From Candidatus Yanofskyibacteriota bacterium (GTDB lineage: Bacteria; Patescibacteriota; Minisyncoccia; JACQLN01), in the NCBI GenBank assembly GCA_943359335.1, contig CALRHC010000006.1, positions 1 to 50,133 of the forward strand: DNA of 50,133 bases, read 5' to 3'. Below, piece after piece: positions 22,920-31,199 of the stretch. The notes under the pieces are model-generated. The model saw only the letters and a list, made by a program, of their open reading frames with translations. It ran no database searches and was not told the origin of the DNA. The number at the start of each line of letters is the position of its first letter. Positions within the stretch are counted from its first letter, which is position 1. Position numbers and translations under genes: made by a program.

Positions 22920-25757
22920 AATTCTGCTGTTGCCGAAAATAAATCGGCCGAAGTTGTAAAGAAAAATGGTCGTACTGGGCAAGAAGATAAAATTTCTTTA
23001 GTAAAAAGATATTTTACTAAAGCCAATGTTCATCCATACGATGAATTTAAATGGGAAAAACGAGATATAAAAATATCTGGTTCACAGGGGACATTGGTAG
23101 ACGCCAAAAATTTAGAGTTTCCAAAGTTTTGGTCTCATAACGCCGCAAGTATTGCTGGTTCTAAGTATTTTCGCGGTTCGGGCGATAAGCGTGAAACTTC
23201 GGTTAAGCAGATGATAAACCGTGTGGTAAAAAATATTACCGCATGGGGCGAGTCTTCTGGCTATTTTAATACTAAAGCCGAAGCCAAAGCCTTTGAAGAC
23301 GAATTAACTCACTTATTGGTTTACCAAAAATCGGCTTTTAACAGCCCCGTTTGGTTTAATGTTGGTATAAAAGAAAAACCACAATGTTCCGCCTGCTTTA
23401 TTTTAAGCGTCGACGATAATATGGAATCCATAATGGAATGGATTTCTACCGAAGCTAGAATTTTTAAAGGTGGTTCTGGTGCTGGTATAAATTTATCGGC
23501 GCTACGATCTTCTCGTGAACCATTATCGCATGGAGGTTTTTCTTCTGGACCGGTTTCGTTTATGCGTGGCGCCGATTCTGTAGCAGGAATGATAAAATCG
23601 GGTGGAGCCACAAGGCGTGCCGCTAAAATGGTTTTGTTAAACATAGACCACCCCGATGTAATGGAATTTATTCGTTGTAAAGCCGAAGAAGAAAAAAAGG
23701 TTCACGCACTTATTAGCACTGGTTACAATATGAAGAACCTTAACGAACCAGCTTGGGCTTCTATACAGTATCAAAATGCCAACAACTCCGTTCGCTTATC
23801 CGATGAATTTTTAAAAGCAGTAGAAGAAGACAAAGAATGGAGTACTAAATTTATTACTACAGGTAAAGTTGCTAATACCTATCAAGCTCGCGAACTTATG
23901 CACGAAATTTCGCAAGCGGCTTGGGAATGTGCCGACCCTGGGGTTCACTATAAAACCATAATAGATAAATGGCATACATCTTCTAACACTGGTCCAATAA
24001 ACGGCTGTAACCCTTGCAGTGAATATATGCACTTAGATAATTCGGCTTGTAATTTGTCTTCTATAAATTTAATTCACTTTTTAAATGAAGACGGAAGTTT
24101 TAAAGTTAGAGATTTTGTTCAAGCGGTAGATATTATGATTTTGGCGCAAGAAATTATTGTAGGGCATTCTTCGTATCCAACTCCAAAAATAGAACAAACC
24201 GCGCACGATTTTAGAGAATTAGGTTTAGGTTTTACAAATTTGGGTGGGTTGTTAATGGCGAAAGCTTTAGCTTACGATTCTAATGAAGCACGCGCTTGGG
24301 CGGGTTCTATAACCGCGCTTATGAGCGGCGAAGCTTACAGATTGTCTGCGGTTATTGCTTCAAAAATTGGTGCGCATAATGGATATGCTGTAAATAAAGA
24401 ACCACAGTTAAAAGTTATTGGCATGCATCGCGATAAAGTAAAAGAAATTAATGCAAAAGTTTTAGATGATAAGAAACTTTTAAAAGCCGCAAGCGACACT
24501 TGGATAGAAGCATATAATTTAGCCAAAAAACATGGAGTTAGAAATTCTCAAGTAACTGTTATTGCTCCAACAGGTACTATTGCTTTAATGATGGATTGCG
24601 CTTGCACAGGTGTTGAACCTTTGTTTGCTCCTTTGGTTTACAAACAACTTGTCGGTGGCGGTTATATGAAATTTGTGGCCGATACTATCCCTTTGTCTTT
24701 GCAAAAGCTTGGATATTCTACAAGTGAAAACGAAGAAATAATGAAATATATAGAAGACAAAGGTATTGTAGAGGGCGCGCCAAATTTAAAAGAGGAACAC
24801 TTAGCAATTTTTGATTGCGCAGTAAAACCAGCTGCTGGTACACGATCTATTCATTGGCAGGGGCACGTAAAAATGGTGGCCGCGGTTCAGCCATTTATTT
24901 CGGGTGCGATTTCTAAAACATTTAATATGCCAGAAGAAACCACAGTAGAAGAAATTCAAGATGCATATATGATGGGTTGGAAATTAGGGCTTAAAGCTTT
25001 CGCGGTTTACAGAGATGGTTGTAAAGCAGCACAACCGTTGTCTACCAAGAAAAAAGAAAAAGATTCTGCACCTGCTGAAGCTAAAGCAGAGACCGAAATT
25101 AAAACTGTAAATGTTGTGCCACAACAAAGAAAACTACCGGCCACGCGTTTATCGGAAACACATAAGTTTACAATCGCGGGGCATCAGGGATTTTTAACTC
25201 ACAGTATTTACGACGACGGTACTTTGGCCGAAATATTTATTCGTATTGCTAAACAAGGTTCAACTTTAGCAGGCTTATTAGATACATTCGCAATTTCTGT
25301 TTCTATGGCATTACAACACGGTGTGCCACTTAAAAAATTGTGCCACCAGTTTATACATGGGCGTTACGAACCGATGGGTTTTACCGAGAACGCCAATATT
25401 CCGATGGTAAGTTCTATAACAGATTATATTTTTAAATATTTGGCTTTGCGGTTTTTGCAGGCCGATGATTTAGCTGAATTCGGTTTAGATTCTGCCAATA
25501 GAATAGAAACTCATATGCCTTCCATTAAAGATAATTCATCCGAAGCGAGCGGTTTGATTATGGAAAGTTTGGCGGCCAAAGAATCTGTGGTGGTTGCAAC
25601 AGTTGCCCAACCTGAGGTTGGGCAACCTAGGGCTGAAAAAACAGTAGGTGTTATTTATGCCGGCACTGTTTGCAAACTTTGCGGTGGCATGATGATTCGC
25701 ACAGGAACCTGTTTAACTTGCAGGCAGTGCGGTGAAGCGAGCGGGGGATGCTCTTAA
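22914..25757 (+). CDS. nrdJ: Adenosylcobalamin-dependent (class II) ribonucleotide reductase
   Basis: The 947-residue enzyme reduces ribonucleotides to deoxyribonucleotides. It has the N-terminal cysteine (PQCSACFILSV, near 157), GGSGAGINLSALR, the active-site NPCSEYMHLDNSACNLSSINL box (NPCSE near 367), and PTGTIALMMDCACTGVEP (near 553). A C-terminal domain ends in a four-cysteine zinc-ribbon-like tail (CKLCGGMM...CLTCRQCG), which also holds the re-reducing cysteines. The start codon has no clear ribosome binding site and lies in a hairpin. cobO at 26173 could supply the cofactor. No intein is seen. Confidence 0.96.
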   Translation: MRNSAVAENKSAEVVKKNGRTGQEDKISLVKRYFTKANVHPYDEFKWEKRDIKISGSQGTLVDAKNLEFPKFWSHNAASIAGSKYFRGSGDKRETSVKQMINRVVKNITAWGESSGYFNTKAEAKAFEDELTHLLVYQKSAFNSPVWFNVGIKEKPQCSACFILSVDDNMESIMEWISTEARIFKGGSGAGINLSALRSSREPLSHGGFSSGPVSFMRGADSVAGMIKSGGATRRAAKMVLLNIDHPDVMEFIRCKAEEEKKVHALISTGYNMKNLNEPAWASIQYQNANNSVRLSDEFLKAVEEDKEWSTKFITTGKVANTYQARELMHEISQAAWECADPGVHYKTIIDKWHTSSNTGPINGCNPCSEYMHLDNSACNLSSINLIHFLNEDGSFKVRDFVQAVDIMILAQEIIVGHSSYPTPKIEQTAHDFRELGLGFTNLGGLLMAKALAYDSNEARAWAGSITALMSGEAYRLSAVIASKIGAHNGYAVNKEPQLKVIGMHRDKVKEINAKVLDDKKLLKAASDTWIEAYNLAKKHGVRNSQVTVIAPTGTIALMMDCACTGVEPLFAPLVYKQLVGGGYMKFVADTIPLSLQKLGYSTSENEEIMKYIEDKGIVEGAPNLKEEHLAIFDCAVKPAAGTRSIHWQGHVKMVAAVQPFISGAISKTFNMPEETTVEEIQDAYMMGWKLGLKAFAVYRDGCKAAQPLSTKKKEKDSAPAEAKAETEIKTVNVVPQQRKLPATRLSETHKFTIAGHQGFLTHSIYDDGTLAEIFIRIAKQGSTLAGLLDTFAISVSMALQHGVPLKKLCHQFIHGRYEPMGFTENANIPMVSSITDYIFKYLALRFLQADDLAEFGLDSANRIETHMPSIKDNSSEASGLIMESLAAKESVVVATVAQPEVGQPRAEKTVGVIYAGTVCKLCGGMMIRTGTCLTCRQCGEASGGCS

Positions 25758-25773
25758 TTAGCTTTTAGGATTT

Positions 25774-25808
25774 ACCCAGTAACGCATACAGAATGTACGT
25801 TACTGGGT
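25774..25808 (+). terminator. Hairpin after nrdJ
   Basis: ACCCAGTAACG (25774-25784) and CGTTACTGGGT (25798-25808) form a perfect 11-bp stem. No T-run follows; an AGCTT repeat does, so its terminator role is uncertain. Confidence 0.55.
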
Positions 25809-25837
25809 TAGCTTCATTAGCTTATTAGGAAAATAAA

Positions 25838-25870
25838 AAGACTGTCGCTTAAATTACAAGCGACAGTCTT
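25838..25870. terminator. Bidirectional intrinsic terminator
   Basis: AAGACTGTCGCTT (25838-25850) and AAGCGACAGTCTT (25858-25870), flanked by A's and T's, between convergent nrdJ and the zinc-ribbon gene. Confidence 0.85.
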
Positions 25871-25872
25871 GG

Positions 25873-26109
25873 TTAAGACCTCAACACGTGACTACCACAT
25901 GAAGGGCAGAGAATAATTTCTTCTTTGCCGTTGGTGCGGTTCGCCATAATGGTAGTTTTACATTCATGGCAGACGTGTTTCGGGTCGGGAGAAAATTTAT
26001 ACAAGGGAAGTCTCTTAGACTTCAACCCTTTTTGTACTGCAGAGAGTACTTTTAGGGTTTCATCAAAATCTTCACAGAAGATCATGATGACATGATTTTC
26101 TTTGTACAT
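25873..26109 (-). CDS. Small zinc-ribbon protein of unknown function
   Basis: The 78-residue protein starts MYKENHVIMIFCEDFDETLK; GGAGG precedes ATG 26109. The N-terminal half looks alpha/beta, and the C-terminal half has CHEC and CPSC pairs (about 48-71) that make a zinc ribbon. An upstream ATG at 26139 has no such site. It lies between nrdJ and cobO on the opposite strand. Function unknown. Confidence 0.75.
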   Translation of the reverse strand: MYKENHVIMIFCEDFDETLKVLSAVQKGLKSKRLPLYKFSPDPKHVCHECKTTIMANRTNGKEEIILCPSCGSHVLRS

Positions 26110-26172
26110 TCTTACCTCCTTCCTGTGGTTAATGTACATAAACTTTTTAACAGATATTATATTTTAAGTCAA

Positions 26173-26691
26173 ATGCTGATTGTTGTAACAGGAAATGGTA
26201 AGGGTAAAACTACAAGCGCTTTGGGACAGGCGTTACGTGTGGTTGGTGAAGGCGGCAAGGCCATAATGTATCAGTTTATAAAAGGGCCGTGGAAATCGGG
26301 CGAGGATGAAAGTATGAAGCGTTTAATGCCGGAATTTGAAATTATAAAAGGTGGCAAGGGTTTTGTTGGAATTTTGGGCGATCCATATCCACGCTCGGTT
26401 CATATAAAAGCCGCCGAAGAAACTTGGTCCACAGCTAAAAAAGCTATAGAATCTAAAAAATATCAGTTGGTGGTTTTAGACGAAATAAATGTAGCTATTA
26501 AATTAGGCTTACTAAAAGTAGGGCCAGTGTTTTCTTTTTTGAAAAAGTATCGTGGAATTGTTAATATTATGGTTACAGGGCGCGATGCACACGATAAGCT
26601 TATAGAATTAGCAGATTTAGTTTCGGAAGTTAAAGAAATAAAGCACCCTTTTAATAAAGGTGTGGGTGCTAGGAAGGGAATTGAGTATTAA
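26173..26691 (+). CDS. cobO: Corrinoid adenosyltransferase (CobA/CobO/BtuR family)
   Basis: The 172-residue protein has the P-loop VTGNGKGKTTSALGQALRV at its start, then YQFIKGPWKSGE, VVLDEINVAIKLGLL and VTGRDAHDKLIELADLVSEV, all typical of this family. It transfers adenosine from ATP to cob(I)alamin. With nrdJ nearby, it would make the cofactor from salvaged corrinoid. I chose ATG 26173 because the P-loop begins almost at once in relatives. Confidence 0.95.
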   Translation: MLIVVTGNGKGKTTSALGQALRVVGEGGKAIMYQFIKGPWKSGEDESMKRLMPEFEIIKGGKGFVGILGDPYPRSVHIKAAEETWSTAKKAIESKKYQLVVLDEINVAIKLGLLKVGPVFSFLKKYRGIVNIMVTGRDAHDKLIELADLVSEVKEIKHPFNKGVGARKGIEY

Positions 26692-26700
26692 TTTAAAAAC

Positions 26701-26735
26701 CCCCGAAGCCTGCCCGCCGGCAGGCGGGTCGCTCA
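26701..26735 (+). repeat. GC-rich palindrome followed by TCGCTCA
   Basis: GCCTGCC (26708-26714), loop CGCC, GGCAGGC (26719-26725), then GGG and TCGCTCA (26729-26735), the motif that follows element B. A GC-rich module also precedes this motif at 14310-14350. Confidence 0.55.
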
Positions 26736-26767
26736 ATAGCACAAAGGGGTATTGGAGAATAATTAAA

Positions 26768-26884
26768 ATGTTTGCTTTAGGTTTAATAATTGGTTTTTTA
26801 GCTGGGTTTTTCTTAGGCGGAGTAATCGCTGTTGTTTCGGCTGCGAACTGGGAAGATATTACAGGGTTTTTCTCGGGTAAATAA
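26768..26884 (+). CDS. 38-residue membrane peptide
   Basis: MFALGLIIGFLAGFFLGGVI opens a single glycine-rich membrane helix, followed by a short polar tail (NWEDITGFFSGK). The ATG follows an A-rich stretch with weak GGAGAA upstream. The next gene, 5 bases on, encodes a similar peptide. Function unknown. Confidence 0.5.
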   Translation: MFALGLIIGFLAGFFLGGVIAVVSAANWEDITGFFSGK

Positions 26885-26889
26885 ACAAA

Positions 26890-26979
26890 ATGCTTATTGG
26901 ATTATTAATTGGTTTTGCTGTTGGTTTAGTACTCTCTCTTTTAATTGCATTTGCCATGGCTTCAAAAAACGGTTTTTAG
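26890..26979 (+). CDS. 29-residue membrane peptide, tandem paralogue
   Basis: MLIGLLIGFAVGLVLSLLIA is one membrane helix with the same G-x3-G-like spacing as the preceding peptide (LIIGFLAGFFLGG), then FAMASKNGF. No clear ribosome binding site; coupling to the upstream gene is likely. A terminator follows at 26988. Confidence 0.45.
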   Translation: MLIGLLIGFAVGLVLSLLIAFAMASKNGF

Positions 26980-26987
26980 TTTATAAA

Positions 26988-27021
26988 AAAGTCCGCCGTA
27001 GCATTGCTAGAGGCGGACTTT
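26988..27021. terminator. Intrinsic terminator
   Basis: AAAGTCCGCC (26988-26997) and GGCGGACTTT (27012-27021), between the membrane peptides and the convergent efp gene. Confidence 0.85.
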
Positions 27022-27048
27022 GCATATTCTGGTAAGTTTTCGAAATAC

Positions 27049-27612
27049 TTATTCTTCCTGAGCTCTGCGAACATAGGAACCTGTTCTGGTGTCTACTTCT
27101 ATTTTTTCTCCAGCTTCAATAAATAATGGAACTTTTATTTCGGCGCCTGTTTCTAATATGGCGTCTTTTAGTGCGCCCTGCACAGTGTCACCACGAGCGG
27201 CTGGTGGAGCATCTTTAATTTCTAAAATAACCTTAATGGGTAATTCTAAAGATATTGGTTTACCTTTAAAAACAAAAATATCTACCTGCATATCTTTCTT
27301 TAAGAATTTAATTTTATCTTCTAAAATATCTTCGCCAAAACCCATTTTTTCTCCACCTTCTGATTGGAAAAAGAATTCGTTTTTGGTGCGGTATGTAAAC
27401 TTAGATTTTAAGCGTTCTATTTCGGCCTCTTTTATACTGTCTGATTGCTGGAAAGTTTCTGAACGAACTTTGCCCGTAATTACGTTGCGGATTTTGGTTT
27501 GCATAACTGGCCTGCGTTGAGCCACTTTATTAAAGTTAGATTCTAAAACTTGGTAGGGTTCACCCTCCAAATCTATCAAAACACCGGGCCTTAGATCGTT
27601 CATTGAAAGCAT
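27049..27612 (-). CDS. efp: Translation elongation factor P
   Basis: The 187-residue protein has the three EF-P domains: SMNDLRPGVLIDLEGEPYQV, the middle OB domain (DMQVDIFVFKGKPISLELP), and the C-terminal APPAARGDTVQGALKDA...TGAEIKVPLFIEAGEKI. It helps ribosomes pass proline runs. The tip of domain I reads NKVAQRRPVMQTK where E. coli has KPGKGQAF, so the usual modified lysine (Lys34) is replaced and two arginines lie at the tip. It stands alone, diverging from comEC. Confidence 0.96.
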   Translation of the reverse strand: MLSMNDLRPGVLIDLEGEPYQVLESNFNKVAQRRPVMQTKIRNVITGKVRSETFQQSDSIKEAEIERLKSKFTYRTKNEFFFQSEGGEKMGFGEDILEDKIKFLKKDMQVDIFVFKGKPISLELPIKVILEIKDAPPAARGDTVQGALKDAILETGAEIKVPLFIEAGEKIEVDTRTGSYVRRAQEE

Positions 27613-27665
27613 ATTTTTATATATTTATTAGGCTGTAAAACAAAAACTGATTATACTTTAAAGTA

Positions 27666-28817
27666 ATGAAATCAGCAAGAGCTCTAGTGGGCCTTTCTTT
27701 TGGATTTTTAATAGGTGTACTAGCTCAATCCATTTTAGGTTTTTCTTTCTGGTTGATTTTTGGTTTAGTTTTAGCCGCTATAATTTGTTCGGTTTTAGAA
27801 ATTTTCGGCGGGTCTGGTAGGTCGTTTTTATTTTTTATTATTTTATTTTCTGCAGCGCTAGGTTTTTTAAGAGCGGGAACATACAAAGAGGATTTTTCTA
27901 AGGAAGAAAAAGTTTTTTGGAATACTTCGCGTGAATATTTGGTTAACCGCACAAAATCAATTTTACCGCAAAACGAAGGTGCCCTTTTTAATGCTATGGT
28001 TTTTGGTTACGAAAAAGATGTTTCGCAAAAAATTAAAGAAGATTTTAACATAACGGGCACTCGGCATGTTTTGGCAATTTCTGGAATGAATATTTCTATA
28101 ATTGCTTTAATGATAATGAATTTTGGGCTTTGGTTGGGTTTGTGGCGGCGCCAAGCTTTTTATGTAGCGGTTTTGGCGGTAATAGCTTTTATATTTTTGG
28201 TAGGTTCGCCGGCTTCGGCAGTACGCGCCGGCATAATGGGCATACTTTTACTTTGGGCAAAAAATAAAGGTCGGTTAATGCAAGCTTGGCGGCCAATAAT
28301 GTTGGCCGCATTTTTTATGGTGGCGTTAAACCCAAAACTTTTGGTTTTTAGTATTGGCTTCCAGCTTTCTTTTTTAGCGGTTATTGGCATTATTTATTTT
28401 AAAAATTTTTGGGATAGAATTTTGTTTTTTATTCCTATAAAACCGATGCGCGAACTTGTTGTGCTTTCCATGGCGGCACAAACCACAACTTGGCCAGTAA
28501 TTTTATATAATTTTGGAACGCTTTCGGTAATAAGCCCAATTGCCAATATTTTTGTGGTGCCAATGCTTAACCCTATAATGTTTTTAGGTTTGGGGTTTGT
28601 GGCAGTTTCTTTTTCTAGCTATTTATCACAAATATTTTTGTGGCCAGTTTGGCTTATTTTAAAGGCTAATATAAAAATTGTGGAATTTTTTGCATCATTT
28701 AACTGGGCAAGCATTAATTTAGGCAAAGCAGGCCTAATTACTTTTATTTTTTATCCATTTCTTTATTTATTTTGGTTATACTTAGAAAAGCACAACCTTA
28801 ATGATTCGGTTAACTAA
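27666..28817 (+). CDS. comEC: ComEC competence channel, membrane part
   Basis: The 383-residue membrane protein has two N-terminal helices, then a soluble segment, and the competence domain with GTRHVLAISGMNISIIALM, GSPASAVRAGIMGILLL and GFQLSFLAVIGIIYF. It would carry single-stranded DNA across the membrane. The C-terminal metallo-beta-lactamase domain of standard ComEC is encoded by the next gene, which overlaps by 17 bases. The N-terminal OB fold (DUF4131) appears reduced. Confidence 0.92.
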   Translation: MKSARALVGLSFGFLIGVLAQSILGFSFWLIFGLVLAAIICSVLEIFGGSGRSFLFFIILFSAALGFLRAGTYKEDFSKEEKVFWNTSREYLVNRTKSILPQNEGALFNAMVFGYEKDVSQKIKEDFNITGTRHVLAISGMNISIIALMIMNFGLWLGLWRRQAFYVAVLAVIAFIFLVGSPASAVRAGIMGILLLWAKNKGRLMQAWRPIMLAAFFMVALNPKLLVFSIGFQLSFLAVIGIIYFKNFWDRILFFIPIKPMRELVVLSMAAQTTTWPVILYNFGTLSVISPIANIFVVPMLNPIMFLGLGFVAVSFSSYLSQIFLWPVWLILKANIKIVEFFASFNWASINLGKAGLITFIFYPFLYLFWLYLEKHNLNDSVN

Positions 28818-29628
28818 AAGCTTTATTTTAGGAATTTTAACTTTTCTTACAGTTTTAATTTTTTGGTTTGTTTTCGAAAAGGAAAATCAAACAGCCAAAG
28901 TAATATTTTTAGATGTTGGCCAAGGCGATAGCCAGTTGGTGGTTTTGCCGAGCGATATTCAAATTTTAATAGATGCTGGGCCATCGGCTGATGTTTCGGC
29001 AAAAATTTCGCGCTATATTCCTTTTTACGACAAAGATATTGAACTTGTTATTTTAAGTCATCCACATGCCGATCACTTGCGCGGCTTACTTTCTGTTTTA
29101 AAAGATTATAACGTTAAAAACTTTATGTTTGCAGGCGCTAATTATGAAAGCAAAGTTTACAGCGATTTTTTAAACATACTTAAAAATGAAGGTAGTAATG
29201 TTTATTTGGCTGAAGCGGGAGATTTGATTAGTTACGAAAAAGACCCAATTTTAAAAATATTGGCTCCGTTAAAAAACACGCTAAGCAAAAATTTTAAAGG
29301 CATACACGAAAGTATGGTTGTGAGTGAACTTAGTTTAGGAAATAAAAAATTTCTGTTAACAGGTGATATGGAAGAATTCTTGGAGCAGCAACTCATCAAA
29401 TCAAATTCTGTAGAAGATGTAGATGTTCTTAAGATTGGTCATCATGGTTCTAAAACTTCTACATCGCAAAAACTTTTGGAGGTGGCCAAACCCGAAGAAG
29501 CTATTATACAAGTAGGTAAAAATTCTTATGGGCACCCTACGCCGCAGGTTTTGAATAGGTTAAATAAGTTTGGAATTAAGGTTTTTAGAAACGACCAGTT
29601 GGGCGACATTGTTTATCAATCCCGTTAG
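28801..29628 (+). CDS. ComEC-type metallo-beta-lactamase domain protein
   Basis: The 275-residue protein has one N-terminal membrane helix (about 8-24) then VIFLDVGQGDSQLVVLP, the metal box SHPHADHLRGL, LTGDME and IGHHGSKTSTS, as in the C-terminal half of ComEC. It may degrade or process the non-transported DNA strand. A separate gene with its own membrane anchor replaces the fused domain. Its stop codon lies in the left arm of the palindrome at 29621. Confidence 0.92.
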   Translation: MIRLTKSFILGILTFLTVLIFWFVFEKENQTAKVIFLDVGQGDSQLVVLPSDIQILIDAGPSADVSAKISRYIPFYDKDIELVILSHPHADHLRGLLSVLKDYNVKNFMFAGANYESKVYSDFLNILKNEGSNVYLAEAGDLISYEKDPILKILAPLKNTLSKNFKGIHESMVVSELSLGNKKFLLTGDMEEFLEQQLIKSNSVEDVDVLKIGHHGSKTSTSQKLLEVAKPEEAIIQVGKNSYGHPTPQVLNRLNKFGIKVFRNDQLGDIVYQSR

Positions 29629-29690
29629 AAACCATGCCCGCCCCGCGCTTTGCGCGCCCGAAGGGCTTGAGGCGGACTGTTTCTAATGGG
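29621..29690 (+). repeat. Palindrome with nested GC-rich core
   Basis: CCCGTTAGAAAC (29621-29632) and GTTTCTAATGGG (29679-29690) have one mismatch. Inside is a GC-rich segment (ATGCCCGCC ... GGCGGA) with further hairpins. The left arm overlaps the stop codon of the preceding gene. No T-run follows. Confidence 0.65.
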
Positions 29691-29808
29691 GCGAATAACC
29701 AATAAATAAGGCTGTTTATAAGTCTTGACTTTTACCATTATAATATGGTACTATTATATAGTACTTTAACTTAACAAAAACTCACATTTTACCGTATCGG
29801 AGGATGCT

Positions 29809-29916
29809 ATGAAGAAACTAGCTATGCCAGTGTGGAGGTGGTGGGTCAAGGAATATGGCTTTGAGATTTTTCTGGGATTCGTTGTGGTTATTCTCATCAT
29901 CAGTATTTTGAGATAG
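29809..29916 (+). CDS. 35-residue single-pass membrane peptide
   Basis: The peptide starts MKKLAMPVWRWWVKEYGFEI and ends in one membrane helix (FLGFVVVILIISILR). CGGAGG lies 7 bases before the ATG. It is first in a microprotein island with less AT-biased codons than nearby core genes. Function unknown. Confidence 0.55.
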   Translation: MKKLAMPVWRWWVKEYGFEIFLGFVVVILIISILR

Positions 29917-29925
29917 GAGTCTTAA

Positions 29926-30099
29926 ATGCCAAAACATACCAAGAAGGAAACAGATTTCGGTGGTCGCGCGATTGATGTCGCCGAGCACGAAGCCAGAAAA
30001 GTCTGGAAAGAAACTGGTGCTTACGAAGAGTGGAGCCAGACTTTCGATGAAACTTTTCAGACAGCACTCATGGATTTTGAATCACTGAATCAAAACTAA
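29926..30099 (+). CDS. 57-residue polar microprotein
   Basis: The frame begins MPKHTKKETDFGGRAIDVAE. AGGAG overlaps the previous gene's stop, 9 bases upstream. It is rich in charged and aromatic residues (RKVWKETGAYEEWSQTFDE) and probably helical. No motif recognised. Part of the 29809-30425 island. Confidence 0.55.
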   Translation: MPKHTKKETDFGGRAIDVAEHEARKVWKETGAYEEWSQTFDETFQTALMDFESLNQN

Positions 30100-30140
30100 C
30101 CCTCGGACAAATAGTCCGAATCACAAAAAGGAGGAACAAA

Positions 30141-30368
30141 ATGAGTTCTAATCCTCAAGAACTTCAATTGTTGGCTGATCGTGCAAAAGAAATTAGGGGT
30201 GACGGCCTGATGAATATTGCCGGAACCTTGAGTCTGATAGAGGACAGGATCAAGGTTGTCAAAGATGCTGGAAGAATGGTCGCCAAGATTCCTACAGGTG
30301 AAGGAATCATCGACATGGAGACTTACTGCAAAAGTTTGGAAGAAGATCTTATTCGGTGGTCTGATTAG
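30141..30368 (+). CDS. 75-residue helical microprotein
   Basis: It starts MSSNPQELQLLADRAKEIRG with AAAGGAGG upstream. Nearly the whole length reads as helices with a short turn (KIPTGEGIIDMETY). No membrane segment. Function unknown. Its stop is followed directly by another ATG. Confidence 0.65.
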   Translation: MSSNPQELQLLADRAKEIRGDGLMNIAGTLSLIEDRIKVVKDAGRMVAKIPTGEGIIDMETYCKSLEEDLIRWSD

Positions 30369-30425
30369 ATGGCTGGCCTTCTGGATATAACCAGAGCCCT
30401 TCTGGGAATTCCCGAAAAGAAGTAG
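30369..30425 (+). CDS. Possible 18-residue peptide
   Basis: ATG follows the previous TAG with no gap and gives MAGLLDITRALLGIPEKK. Only the position and the island terminator at 30444 support it. Confidence 0.25.
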   Translation: MAGLLDITRALLGIPEKK

Positions 30426-30443
30426 ATGAAGCAGTACTTACAT

Positions 30444-30474
30444 AGCTCTCGACGAAAGTCGGGGGCTTTTTTTA
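30444..30474 (+). terminator. Intrinsic terminator of the microprotein island
   Basis: AGCTCTCGAC (30444-30453), loop GAAA, GTCGGGGGCT (30458-30467), then T's. Confidence 0.88.
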
Positions 30475-30523
30475 TTCTTTAAATTCGGTTAATATGTTAA
30501 CTCAATAAATAAACCCCGTAGTA

Positions 30524-30575
30524 GAATTTCCGAAAGGCTTTCCTTCGGAAAACCAAAGAAAGAAATCGGAAATTC
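30524..30575 (+). repeat. Nested palindrome in the ndk leader
   Basis: GAATTTCCGA (30524-30533) and TCGGAAATTC (30566-30575) are perfect arms. Inside, GGCTTTCC and GGAAAACC make a second hairpin. It ends 17 bases before the ndk ATG, which has no clear ribosome binding site. Confidence 0.65.
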
Positions 30576-30592
30576 ACTAGCAGGGCTTCGAT

Positions 30593-31192
30593 ATGGCAAA
30601 CAATTTTCACCCCAAAGAAGAAGTAACATTTTTAATGGTTAAGCCCGATGGAGTTAAGCGTGGTTTAACCGGCGAAATTATTAAACGTATAGAGCAAAGA
30701 AACTTAAAAATTATTGCGCTTGGCATGGAAAAACCAACACGTGCAAAAGTAGATGGGCATTATCCTAAAGATGCTAAATGGGTTCATCGTATTGGCGAAA
30801 AAACTTTAGCTACATATGAAAAATATGGCTACGATGCTAAAAAAGAATTAGGCACTACTGATGCTGATAAAATCGGTAAAATGGTTAGAAATTGGGTTTT
30901 GGATTTTATGATTTCCGGCCCAGTTGTGAAAATGATTATAAAGGGTGTTCATGCGGTAGATATGGTTCGTAAGTTAGCAGGAAGCACGATGCCTTCATCG
31001 GCCGAGATGGGAACAATTCGTGGGGATTATTCTGTGGATTCACCAGCTTCGGCTAATCGTGACAAGCGATGTGTGCATAATATTGTGCACGCTTCGGAAA
31101 CTCCAGAAGAAGCTAAACATGAAATTGGATACTGGTTTAAAAAAGATGAGCTTTGCGATTATAAGCGAACAGATGAAGATTTAACTTTTTAA
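30593..31192 (+). CDS. ndk: Nucleoside diphosphate kinase, long form
   Basis: The 199-residue protein keeps the NDK motifs TFLMVKPDGVKRGLTGEII, GPVVKMIIKGVHAVDMVRKLAG, GTIRGDYS and the catalytic NIVHASETPEEA. It moves gamma-phosphate between NTPs and NDPs, downstream of NrdJ in dNTP supply. An insertion of about 45 residues (about 58-100, HYPKDAKWVHRIG... to ...MVRNWVLDFM) lengthens it over the usual 140-150. Confidence 0.95.
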   Translation: MANNFHPKEEVTFLMVKPDGVKRGLTGEIIKRIEQRNLKIIALGMEKPTRAKVDGHYPKDAKWVHRIGEKTLATYEKYGYDAKKELGTTDADKIGKMVRNWVLDFMISGPVVKMIIKGVHAVDMVRKLAGSTMPSSAEMGTIRGDYSVDSPASANRDKRCVHNIVHASETPEEAKHEIGYWFKKDELCDYKRTDEDLTF

Positions 31193-31199
31193 TTTTTTT

